Assembly (NCBI RefSeq): GCF_028622875.1
Contig: NZ_CP117709.1
Location: forward strand, 6,575,001 to 6,639,000
Direction: 5' to 3'
Source: Streptomyces sp. MMBL 11-1
Lineage (GTDB): Bacteria; Actinomycetota; Actinomycetes; Streptomycetales; Streptomycetaceae
Length of the DNA stretch: 64,000 nucleotides
Part shown: positions 20,314-28,199 of the stretch, one piece after another
Position numbering within the stretch: position 1 is the first letter of the stretch
Layout of the letters: each line of letters begins with the position of its first letter
Translations under genes and position numbers: made by a program
The notes under the pieces: generated by a model
What the model saw: only the letters and a program-made list of their open reading frames with translations
Databases searched by the model: none
Told to the model about the DNA's origin: nothing

Positions 20314-21885
20314 TCAGTCGGACCGGACCACTGAGGCCACCGCATCGACCGGCAGCCCGCCCCCGGAGACCGGCTCCGCGCCGCCGCCGTTCCCCTCCTT
20401 CGGCCCGCTCCCGCCGGAGCCGTCGGCTCCGCGCCGCTGCTCGGCCGACTCCGTGCCGGCCCCGGACCCCGCGGTCGCAGCCGCGGCGCATGCCAGCACG
20501 AGGGTGAGCCCGCAGGACAGGACCGCGAACACCAGGTGCTTGGTGTTCTCGATCGCCTCCCCGTAGACCGCCGTCAGGAACTGCGTCCACGTGAGCGTCG
20601 CCGCGCACAGTACGGCCGCCACGAACGCCCGGCGCCGGGGGTCGGACGCACGCCGCCACCACGGGACCGCCGCGACCCCCAGCAGAGCCACCAGCGTCAG
20701 CATCAGCCCGCCGCCGACATCACGCACGAGCATGCTGAACAAGGTGAGCCGCGACTCCTGCGCACCCGCGGGCAGCCCCGCCTCCACCGGGTAGGAGCCG
20801 AGGTAGTCCGGGCGGGCCGCACCGAAGTCGTCCAGCGCGTGGAACGCGATCCGGGCGGTCACCGCAGGATGGGTGACGAGGAAGGACGCGATGTTCCCGT
20901 ACGTCATCCGGTCCTCGTACCGTTCCCAGCGGGGATCGCCCTGCGGGGGCTCCTCCACCCACCAGCTCCGTCCCTCGTACCGGGCGAAGTCCGCCGGGAG
21001 CCCCAGGTCGACCGCCGCGGCCCGGGGATCGTCACTGTGGGCGAGGAGGCCGACGAAGACCATCTCGGTGGGATTGATCCTGCGGAACTCCTCGGGCTGC
21101 GCGGCCAGCTCACCCACGGCCGCGCCGGTGATCAGCAGGGCGGCCAGCATCGGCGCGGCGCGGCTGCGCCACCCGGCCGCCCACCGTCCCACCGGCACCC
21201 GGGTGAGGAGGAGAAGGACCACGAAGGGCACCGCCATGGTCGCCGACTGGGTCTTGGAAGCCACCGCCAGCACGGCACCCGCCGTGAAGGCGGCCAGCCC
21301 CAACAGCCGCGCCGCGGGCGCCCCTCCGAGATGAACCGCCCCGGCGAGCGCCCACACCATGCCGGTCAGGCCCGCGAGCTCACCGTACGGAGAGGCCGCG
21401 TACCCGGCGAACGTACTGTCCCCGACCACCACGAACAGCGCCCCGCACACCAGTGCCTTGCGGAGGAGGCTTCCGGTCAGTGCCGCCGCGAACACCGCGA
21501 AGGCGCCCGCGATCAGCAGACAGAACACCAGCGCGAGCGCCCGCAGATCCAGGGCACCGGAGAAACCCGGGACCCCGCTGACCAGGTCCGCCGCCCGGAG
21601 CAGCCAGTTCCCGCTGCTCGGGTAGACCTGTTCCGGGTCGCAGCCGTCCTTCGGCGCACGGGTGTACGTGAAGTGGGCGTACGCGAGCCACGGCTCCACG
21701 CCCGGGGGGACATGCGTGACGATGTCGAGCGAGCACATCCGGCGGAAGCCGTCACCGTTGTCGGCCATCCCCACCGGGGACGGTACGAACAACCGCAGCG
21801 CCATCAGGGCACCGGCGGCGGCACCCGTACCGAGGGCAAACCGAAGGGGAGACCCCAGTCTTTCGTCCGCTTTCGTGCCATTCAT
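20314..21885 (-). CDS. Large polytopic membrane protein, glycan-synthesis type
   Basis: The 523-residue protein has about ten hydrophobic helices. An extracytoplasmic loop after the first helix contains ADNGDGFRRM, typical of the WsfD-like and GT-C-like membrane proteins of actinobacterial glycan loci. A second large loop (about 270-360) is rich in Trp, Tyr and Asp (YEGRSWWVEEPPQGDPRWERY). The C terminus is a glycine-rich, disordered tail. It may be a lipid-linked sugar transferase, but no catalytic motif can be proven. It converges on the glycosyltransferase gene with an 85-base gap. I see a plausible role in surface polysaccharide assembly and nothing more specific. Confidence 0.7.
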   Translation of the reverse strand: MNGTKADERLGSPLRFALGTGAAAGALMALRLFVPSPVGMADNGDGFRRMCSLDIVTHVPPGVEPWLAYAHFTYTRAPKDGCDPEQVYPSSGNWLLRAADLVSGVPGFSGALDLRALALVFCLLIAGAFAVFAAALTGSLLRKALVCGALFVVVGDSTFAGYAASPYGELAGLTGMVWALAGAVHLGGAPAARLLGLAAFTAGAVLAVASKTQSATMAVPFVVLLLLTRVPVGRWAAGWRSRAAPMLAALLITGAAVGELAAQPEEFRRINPTEMVFVGLLAHSDDPRAAAVDLGLPADFARYEGRSWWVEEPPQGDPRWERYEDRMTYGNIASFLVTHPAVTARIAFHALDDFGAARPDYLGSYPVEAGLPAGAQESRLTLFSMLVRDVGGGLMLTLVALLGVAAVPWWRRASDPRRRAFVAAVLCAATLTWTQFLTAVYGEAIENTKHLVFAVLSCGLTLVLACAAAATAGSGAGTESAEQRRGADGSGGSGPKEGNGGGAEPVSGGGLPVDAVASVVRSD

Positions 21886-22149
21886 GCGGCCAATTCAACG
21901 GCCCGACGGGCAGCCCGCAGGGACGACACCCCGAGCTCCGAAAGTCACACATACCATCCGCCGCCTACATGCCCGGATGTCGTCCGTGCTGCTCCGGGGT
22001 CCGCTCACGGTCACGGCCGTTCATGCGCAGCGACCGCGAGAGGGGTGACCAGGCCCCGCGCCCCCGGTGAAGAGACCGGTCGAGGTGGAACAGGTCATCC
22101 GGCTGTCCGGAAACAGGTGTCGGGCGGCCTGCCTCGCACGGGGCCGGTC

Positions 22150-23814
22150 CTATCGCATGTGCATGTTGAATCCCTTGATCTCGCGGTCGAGCAGTCCCTG
22201 CAGCTCTGTCCAGGCCGCCACGTCGCCGGTGGTGGCGCTGACCGGCGTCGTGCCGTCCAGGTCGGCGGCGGTGAGCTCGACGACGGCGTCGGCGTCGTCG
22301 GCGACACCGTCCTGGACGACGAGTACCTGGTGGCGGACCCGCACGGTGACCTCGTCGCCCGTGTCGAACCGCAGCCCGACGGCGAGCGTACGGCCGGCGG
22401 CCTTCTCGGCATCGAGGTGGTAGCGCCAGCCGCGGACGGTCTCCACCGGGCTCTGCGGTGCTCCGAGGAGCCCCAGCATGGCCCGCAGCAGATCCCCGGT
22501 GTCGAAGGCTCCCTCCAGCTCGAGCGCCCCGGTGAGATACCAGGACCGGGCGATCGGGTTGAGCTCCTGGTAGCCGCGGGCGCGCAGGGCGGCCGCCTTG
22601 AGCAGTCGTGCGTCCTCGTGATCCGGGTCGGCCCGGACGGCGAGCTGCGTGAGCTCGGCCGCGAGCTGGTGGTCGCCCGCCTCATGGTCGGCCTTGGCCG
22701 CCGCGACCACGGCGTCGGCCCCTCCCATGAGCTCGACCATCCGCCTCGCCCTGTGCGCCGGCGGGGACGGGAACAGCTCGGTGGAGTCACCGCTGAACCA
22801 GCTCACCCAGCCGGTGAAGAACTCCGGGACGGTCGTGAACGGCGTGCCGTACATCGGCACCACGTAGGGGGCGTCCCAGACCCCCTCGGGCAGGTCCTTC
22901 AGCGCGTGCTGGAGCTCCGTCGGGGTGTAGCCCTTGTTGATGAGCCGCACCGACTGGTCCCACAGGTACTGGGTGGCGTCCCGGTACTTGGTGACGACGT
23001 CGCGGATCCTGTCCTCACCCTCGATGGGCTGGATGTGGGAGCCGAGCAGCCAGTGCGGGCCGATCTCCAACACGCGGTCCAGCGCGGTGAGGTAGTTCTC
23101 GGGCATGCGCGGCTTCGACCCGCGGATCGTGTGCATGTTCGGGATGCCGGTGAAGAACTCGTCGGCGATGATCACCGCATCCAGGTCGGGCAGGTGGATG
23201 CCGAACTCGCTGATCGCCTCGCCGCCCGTGTAGAAGGCGTCGATCCGCACGCCGGCGATCGTCAGCGTCTCGTCGCCGTGCAGCAGATCGGTGGGCGGGA
23301 TGAACCCGGCCTCGCCCCCGGCGGGAACGGTACCGATGCCGTGGTGGTGTCTGTCCTCCGGGGACAGGAACGCGCCGCCGTAGTAGGCCGAGCCCATCGA
23401 CTGGCGCGGCAGGATCTCGCCGAACTCGTTGTCACGCTCGGCGATGAAGTTCTCCCAGGCGTAGATCTTCACGGCCCCGGACTCGACGTCGGCCGGGTCG
23501 ACGAGGGCGCGCGTCCCGTTGTAGTGGTCCGTGTGGTGGTGGGAGTAGAAGATCGCCTTGATCGGCTTGTCCGAGATCTTCGCGATCTCGGCGGAGATGA
23601 CCCGGCCGGCCTCCATGTTCACACCGGTGTCGTAGACGATCAGGCCGTCGTCGCCCTCGATGACCGTCGAGTTGCCGAGGTAACCCGCCGGGCAGTAGAC
23701 GGTCCACATCGGCAGTTCCCCGCACCGGTAGGTGCCCTGCTGCTCGACGGTCAGCCGGCGGTGCTCCAGGAAGTAGTCGGGAAAGCCGCGCTCGACGTCG
23801 TAGGGGTTCACCAT
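22150..23814 (-). CDS. Alkyl/aryl-sulfatase-like metallo-beta-lactamase-fold hydrolase
   Basis: The 554-residue protein matches the BDS1/SdsA1 layout. A metallo-beta-lactamase domain carries the zinc motif HHHTDH (about residues 92-97), with further ligands in ADEFF and GSHIQP. A helical dimerisation segment follows (ELMGGADAVVAAAKADHEAG), then a C-terminal SCP2-like lipid-binding domain (about 435-554). Relatives cleave sulfate esters of long alkyl chains. GGAG before ATG 23814 fixes the start; a longer open frame upstream is arginine-rich noise. There is no signal peptide, so it acts in the cytoplasm. It is a single-gene unit, with a terminator-like hairpin upstream belonging to the next gene. 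Confidence 0.85.
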   Translation of the reverse strand: MVNPYDVERGFPDYFLEHRRLTVEQQGTYRCGELPMWTVYCPAGYLGNSTVIEGDDGLIVYDTGVNMEAGRVISAEIAKISDKPIKAIFYSHHHTDHYNGTRALVDPADVESGAVKIYAWENFIAERDNEFGEILPRQSMGSAYYGGAFLSPEDRHHHGIGTVPAGGEAGFIPPTDLLHGDETLTIAGVRIDAFYTGGEAISEFGIHLPDLDAVIIADEFFTGIPNMHTIRGSKPRMPENYLTALDRVLEIGPHWLLGSHIQPIEGEDRIRDVVTKYRDATQYLWDQSVRLINKGYTPTELQHALKDLPEGVWDAPYVVPMYGTPFTTVPEFFTGWVSWFSGDSTELFPSPPAHRARRMVELMGGADAVVAAAKADHEAGDHQLAAELTQLAVRADPDHEDARLLKAAALRARGYQELNPIARSWYLTGALELEGAFDTGDLLRAMLGLLGAPQSPVETVRGWRYHLDAEKAAGRTLAVGLRFDTGDEVTVRVRHQVLVVQDGVADDADAVVELTAADLDGTTPVSATTGDVAAWTELQGLLDREIKGFNMHMR

Positions 23815-24034
23815 GGCTGCTCCACGTCTTGGCAGTGCGACGGACACCACCAACCTACGATCGACAGCACCCACTCGCGACCGAAGCTCCACGCCCCGCC
23901 CCCTCCGTGTCACGCCCCTCCGACCCGTGCGACAGGGTGCTGCGCAGAACCGGCGGAAGCTCCGGCCGGCGACCGCGGCAGCTCGTAGGAGCTTCCTGTC
24001 GGGTGTGCCCGCGTCGGTGAGCGGCAGGATGGCG
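23815..24034. other. Gene-free stretch upstream of the sulfatase gene
   Basis: No gene is supported here. It should carry the sulfatase promoter on the minus strand, but no clear hexamer pair stands out. Confidence 0.4.
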
Positions 24035-24082
24035 GCCACACCTTGTCCGACCTGCTGACCAGCAGGTCGGACAAGGTGTGGC
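24035..24082 (-). terminator. Very strong hairpin
   Basis: Arms 24035-24056 and 24061-24082 are perfect 22-base inverted repeats with a four-base loop. The hairpin lies about 100 bases beyond the stop of the membrane-protein gene at 24186 on the minus strand. It overlaps the block that resembles the end of the murA-like gene. Confidence 0.9.
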
Positions 24083-24111
24083 GGCCTCCTCACATCAGAT
24101 GTCCCGGAAGA
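24062..24111 (-). repeat. Diverged copy of the murA-like 3' end, attachment-site-like
   Basis: These 50 bases align without gaps to 33570-33619 with 39 identities. That block holds the last codons, the stop and one terminator arm of the murA-like gene. The 13 bases ATGTCCCGGAAGA are identical in both; read on the minus strand they encode the gene's final residues FRDI before the stop. The match ends sharply at 24111. The pair looks like old attachment sites of an element lying between them. Confidence 0.6.
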
Positions 24112-24185
24112 GACCAGCCGCGCGGTGACCTGCCACGATGAGGGGGATTTGGTGGCTGACCTGCGCGAATGGTCTTTCAGTTGTT

Positions 24186-25085
24186 TCATGCTCGTGCCGG
24201 TTGATGAAGCCAGAAGTCCCTCAGGTCGGAGATACCTTCACGGAGGTCGTACGCCTCCAGGCGCAGTACGCGATGGGGCGCGGCCTTGCTCACCAGCAGA
24301 CGTCCTGCCGAGGTGTCGACGCCGAGTGCGGGTGTTCCGTTCACACTCGACGGACGCTGCGCTGACGAGTTCGAGAGTCCGGAGCCCTTTGCCGGCGGCG
24401 ACTTCTCCAGGTCGGTCAGGGCCTTGTCCAGCACGGCGGCCAGCTTCGGCGGGGCGACGGTGCGCGCCAGTGCCTCGTCCATGAGCTCCGAGCCGTCGTC
24501 CAGTCCCACGATCCACTCACTGGGCGGGGCCTTCGCGCCTTCCTTCACGTCCTCCTTGGGCGCCGGGTCGTGTTGCCACCGCATGAATGTCTTGCCGCCT
24601 ACGCGCAGCACGTCCCGACCGTGGTCGTTCCCCCGACCCGAAGACGTGCTGCCGAACCGGCTGCCGCTCGCGGTGACGTTGATCTCGTTCTCGGTGATGC
24701 CGAAGGACGAGGTGTCCTTGTAGCGCAACCCCGGCGCTGAGGCCAGATCGTCGACCGCTTCCCTGAACGGCCGCAGGTCACGGTGCGCTGCCTGTGTCTC
24801 CTTCGAGTCGGAGGACGAGGACGTGAGCGACAGGAGTCCGCCGATCAGGGCGAGAACCAGCACCGTGAGGCCGCCCAGGACAACGGCACGCCTGCGCCCG
24901 GAGCCGGCCCGTAGCAGCCCTGGTGGGGGGGACCACGAAGTCGTCCCCCCTGGCACCGTGGGCGGAGGCAGCGGTCCCGGAGGAGGCGCCGTCGGATCTG
25001 CCGCCGAGCTCGGCGTCACCGGACCGTTCGGCGCCTGCGCTGTGTCCGGTTGGGGAGTGGGACGGGGGTCGTTGTCGTCCGCCAT
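24186..25085 (-). CDS. Membrane-anchored protein with Pro-rich cytoplasmic arm
   Basis: The 299-residue protein starts with about 75 residues rich in Pro, Ala and Asp. One membrane helix follows (VVLGGLTVLVLALIGGLLSL), then an extracytoplasmic domain of about 190 residues with alternating strands and charged helices. The layout resembles type II anchored Streptomyces proteins with an outside lipoprotein-like (LppX/LolA-like) domain, but the family is not certain. ATG 25085 was chosen because it has an AAGGT site and begins a conserved-looking acidic arm; the frame is open 93 bases further. No enzyme motif is seen. Confidence 0.65.
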   Translation of the reverse strand: MADDNDPRPTPQPDTAQAPNGPVTPSSAADPTAPPPGPLPPPTVPGGTTSWSPPPGLLRAGSGRRRAVVLGGLTVLVLALIGGLLSLTSSSSDSKETQAAHRDLRPFREAVDDLASAPGLRYKDTSSFGITENEINVTASGSRFGSTSSGRGNDHGRDVLRVGGKTFMRWQHDPAPKEDVKEGAKAPPSEWIVGLDDGSELMDEALARTVAPPKLAAVLDKALTDLEKSPPAKGSGLSNSSAQRPSSVNGTPALGVDTSAGRLLVSKAAPHRVLRLEAYDLREGISDLRDFWLHQPARA

Positions 25086-25298
25086 TGGCGCTGTGACCTT
25101 TCGGGTGTGGGGGCTGGAGTCCTGCGAGGGTGTTCTCACCGCGCGCTCTCCAGCGCGCGTTTGCAGACCGTGCCGCATGGGCGAGCGAGGGAGCCGCGTG
25201 GGGCCCCGGGCCGCCCAGATGCATGTCCGCGGAACGCGACGGCCTCGAAAGGGGAGCTGTGGCCCGAGACGACGTCGGTCTCTCGGGCTGCTGGTGGC

Positions 25299-25523
25299 CT
25301 ACCGCTGACAGGCGGCGACGATGACCAGCAGGAGGAGGGCGATCCCGAGTATCGGCAGGCACCCGAGGGAGTTGGGGTTCTTCTGGTTGATCTCGACGAC
25401 GCCGCCGAGTGCGAGGCCGGGGTGGGTTTCGGCGTAGTGGGCCGCTGCGAGATCGCCGACCTCGGATTCGGTGGTCCACCGGGTGGCGAACCTGCATTCG
25501 CCGCACCGGTACCGGTGTGCCAT
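25299..25523 (-). CDS. Small protein with CxxC/H zinc-finger-like motif and C-terminal helix
   Basis: The 74-residue protein has CGEC at residues 7-10 and HYAETH about 20 residues later, fitting a C2H2-like zinc site. The C-terminal hydrophobic segment LGCLPILGIALLLLVIVAAC forms one membrane helix. AAGGAG precedes ATG 25523. Similar small membrane proteins occur in Streptomyces, but I know of no assigned role. It lies between the anchored protein and the serine hydrolase genes, all on the minus strand. Confidence 0.65.
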   Translation of the reverse strand: MAHRYRCGECRFATRWTTESEVGDLAAAHYAETHPGLALGGVVEINQKNPNSLGCLPILGIALLLLVIVAACQR

Positions 25524-25710
25524 GACAACTCCTTGGTGCCGTGAGTCGTAGGGAATGGAAACCTGAACGGGCGGTCGGTGTGCGCTCCCCTGTTGCGTCG
25601 GCCGTCTGCTGCGGGGAGAAGCGGCCGACGACGCGCACACCGGCCACGTCAGGTGGTGGTGATCCGCTGCGATGATCGAGGTCTCTGCGCGGGAACGCCG
25701 GGTGTCGGCG

Positions 25711-26871
25711 TCAGTCGCGCTGCGGTGCGTTCTCGCACAGCGCCGCGTCCAGCAGCCGCCGTAGCTGCGCGTCCGGGCGCTGGCCGATCGTCACCAACAT
25801 GTTGGTGACGATGGAGACGTAGCGGCCGTCGTCCATGGTCAGGGTGAAGGTCTGGTAGCCCGGGGCGCCACCGGAGTGGCCTCGCGCCGTACCGCCGCAG
25901 GAGGGCTCGTACGTCTGGAGTCCCAGGCCGTAGCCCGTGCCGGTGTTCACCTGCCGTGCGGTGCGCATCTCGGCGAGGCTCTTCGCGGAGAGGAGCTTTT
26001 CGGTGGCCAGCGCCTGGTAGAAGGCGCTCATGTCCTCCAGCGTGGAAACCATGGCTCCCGCGCTGCTGAAGAGCGAGGGGTCGTACGAGACCGCCGGAAC
26101 CCACACGTAGAAGGAGCCCACCCGGAGGCCGTGGTAGCCGTTGACGGCCGGTGTGGGCAGGGCGCGGTCACCGGGTGCGGGGAAGAGGGTGTGCGGCAGG
26201 CCGAGCGGTCCGATGACACGTTCGGTCACGGCCTTGTGCACCGGTTGTCCCGTCAGCTTCTCGATGAGCATCCCGAGGACGAAGTAGCCGGTATTGGAGT
26301 AGGTGAACCCTTCGCCGGGGACGGAGACCGGGGGCGAGGCGTCCAGCGCGTACCGCACCATCGTCGACAGGCTGAAGGTGCCGTCCGGGTTCGACGGGGG
26401 TGTATTGAGCCCGGGGGAGGCGTTGTAGGCGCCGAGACCGCCGGTGTGCTGGAGCAGATGGCGCACGGTGATGCGGGTGCCGTCGTAGCCGTTGCCGGTG
26501 ACGACACCGGGCAGGTAGTCATCGATCGGTGCGTCCAGGGAGACGCGGCCTTCCTCGACCAGCTGCAGCACCACCACCGCTGTGAAGGTCTTGGTCTGAC
26601 TGCCGATACGGATGTGCTCGTCGGCCTTGATGGGGCGGTCGGCGTTCACGGTTCCCGTACCCGCCGACAGGGTCCAGGACTCGCTGCCGTTTCCGGCGTG
26701 GACGGCGGCGCCGGGCCCCGCCGCCGCCTGGAACGCCTTGAGCGCGGTGAGCGTGTCGGAGTGGTCGGACTCGGCGGTGGCAGCGTGTGCCGCCGAGCTG
26801 GACAGTGTCAGTACCGTCGCGCACAGGGCGCCGATGACGGAGGCCAGTTTCGTACCGTTTCGGGTGGTCAT
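25711..26871 (-). CDS. Secreted serine beta-lactamase-fold hydrolase / D-Ala-D-Ala carboxypeptidase
   Basis: The 386-residue protein has a Sec signal peptide (likely cut after SSAAHA near residue 31) and the three active-site motifs of class C-type penicillin-interacting enzymes: SQTK (Ser-x-x-Lys, about 91-94), YSN (about 191-193) and HSGG (about 334-337). This is the pattern of the Streptomyces R61 DD-peptidase and related esterases. It should act outside the cell on peptidoglycan stem peptides or ester substrates. The next gene on the same strand, 58 bases upstream, encodes a secreted esterase, so the two may be one operon. Confidence 0.87.
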   Translation of the reverse strand: MTTRNGTKLASVIGALCATVLTLSSSAAHAATAESDHSDTLTALKAFQAAAGPGAAVHAGNGSESWTLSAGTGTVNADRPIKADEHIRIGSQTKTFTAVVVLQLVEEGRVSLDAPIDDYLPGVVTGNGYDGTRITVRHLLQHTGGLGAYNASPGLNTPPSNPDGTFSLSTMVRYALDASPPVSVPGEGFTYSNTGYFVLGMLIEKLTGQPVHKAVTERVIGPLGLPHTLFPAPGDRALPTPAVNGYHGLRVGSFYVWVPAVSYDPSLFSSAGAMVSTLEDMSAFYQALATEKLLSAKSLAEMRTARQVNTGTGYGLGLQTYEPSCGGTARGHSGGAPGYQTFTLTMDDGRYVSIVTNMLVTIGQRPDAQLRRLLDAALCENAPQRD

Positions 26872-26929
26872 TCGGTGTCCGCTCCTCGGGGAGGTCTCGC
26901 TCGGTCGGGTGCGTGCCGGTCCTGCCGGC

Positions 26930-28018
26930 TCAGTTCTTCGCAGCGGCTTCGAACGCGGCCTCCAGCCGCGGGACGTAGTCCGCGTAGGCCGGACCCCAGC
27001 ACTTGTAGGTGTGGCTGCCGTCGCACTGGGGCGACAGGGAGGCCCCGTTGCCGTAGTCGACGAGGCGGCTGGGGATGCCGAGCTGGTCCAGGCGGTTCTT
27101 GACCGTGTGGGCGGCCATTGCCGTCTGACCGTCGATCAGGCCCTGGTTCCCGGTGTAGAGGGTGACCTGGGTGTTCTTGAGCTTGGACAGGTTGGCCGGG
27201 GCGGCGGGATCGTAGGCGTTCCAGCGGTGGTCCGCGCCCAGGACCGGATACGGCGAGCCGAAGATGGCGTCGCTGTCGACGGACGGTCCGTAGGTCGGGC
27301 AGCCCTGGCTGCTCGATGTGCTGAGCGCGCACCAGGCGCCGGGCAGGTCGAGCTCGGTGGCGAGTACGGTCGCGCGGACCGTGGCCATGGAGAAGTCGAT
27401 TCCGCCGGAGAGGGAGGAGGCGTGGCCGAAGAGGTCGGGTCTGGCCTGGGCGTAGTGGAGTGCACCGGATCCGCCCATGGACAGCCCGGTGACGGCCCGG
27501 TGTTCACGGTCGGGGAGGGTGCGCAGGTTGGCGTCGATGTAGGGGACGACCTGTTCGAGGTGGAAGGTCTCCCAGTCGGCCGCCCCTTCGGCGGTGTTCT
27601 GCATGTACCAGTCGGCGTACCAGCTCTTGAGACCGCCGTCGGGGACGACGGTGATCATGGCATCGGAGTGCAGCGCCGGAGCGGCGGCGGCATCGTCCAC
27701 GTTGCCGCCGCCCCCGTGGAGGAAGTACGTGACGGGCCATCGCCGGTCAGGATCGTCGGCGTACCCGCTGGGCAGGAAGATCCGGATACGGTGCGGGCCG
27801 GCCACCTCCGGTGTGGTGACGGTGATCGTGAAGTCGGTGCCGGAGCGCACTTCGGTGCCGTCCGCGACCTGGCTCAGGCCGAAGCCGTCCGTGAAGTCGG
27901 CGCCGGGGACGGCCGGGGAGTCCGCCCAGGCGGCCGGTCCCAGGGACACGGCCGGAAGCAGCGCCGCCGCGACCAGGGCGACGGCGAGGCGACGGTGGCG
28001 GGCTGATGGAGGTCTCAC
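26930..28018 (-). CDS. Secreted esterase of the antigen-85/esterase D superfamily
   Basis: The 362-residue protein carries a signal peptide (likely cut after PAAWA near residue 32). An alpha/beta-hydrolase fold follows, with an oxyanion segment FLHGGGGN and the nucleophile motif GLSMGG (about residues 178-183). The C-terminal His is in DGSHTYKCWG. PF00756 members include mycolyltransferases, tributyrin esterases and feruloyl esterases; which substrate is used here cannot be told. Several Cys residues (CALSTSSSQGC and others) may form disulfides outside the cell. GTG 28018 is divergent from the XRE-NACHT gene. Confidence 0.83.
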   Translation of the reverse strand: MRPPSARHRRLAVALVAAALLPAVSLGPAAWADSPAVPGADFTDGFGLSQVADGTEVRSGTDFTITVTTPEVAGPHRIRIFLPSGYADDPDRRWPVTYFLHGGGGNVDDAAAAPALHSDAMITVVPDGGLKSWYADWYMQNTAEGAADWETFHLEQVVPYIDANLRTLPDREHRAVTGLSMGGSGALHYAQARPDLFGHASSLSGGIDFSMATVRATVLATELDLPGAWCALSTSSSQGCPTYGPSVDSDAIFGSPYPVLGADHRWNAYDPAAPANLSKLKNTQVTLYTGNQGLIDGQTAMAAHTVKNRLDQLGIPSRLVDYGNGASLSPQCDGSHTYKCWGPAYADYVPRLEAAFEAAAKN

Positions 28019-28124
28019 TCTGGTACTCCCTTGTGTGAGGTGGCCGACGGGCCGCCGGCACGACCACGATGCGGCCCACCGGGTTCGGAGAACAGGGCAT
28101 GTGCAGGTCAGGGGGAGGTCATCG

Positions 28125-28161
28125 GTGACCGGTCATCCGTGACCGGTCGTCCCGATACGCT
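28125..28161 (+). promoter_or_regulatory. Tandem palindromes and -10 before the XRE-NACHT gene
   Basis: GTGACCGGTC occurs twice (28125-28134 and 28139-28148), 14 bases apart. Each contains the 8-base palindrome GACCGGTC. A TACGCT -10-like hexamer follows at 28156-28161. The arrangement suits autoregulation by the helix-turn-helix of the gene product. Confidence 0.45.
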
Positions 28162-28199
28162 CGGGCGGTACCGGTGTCCACGGAAGGTGAGAGTCCGGA

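Noticed and set aside
20536..23988. A 1150-codon plus-strand frame opposite the membrane-protein and sulfatase genes
   Set aside because: The opposite strand encodes proteins with clear membrane helices and a zinc motif; this frame is Arg/Gly/Pro-rich noise.
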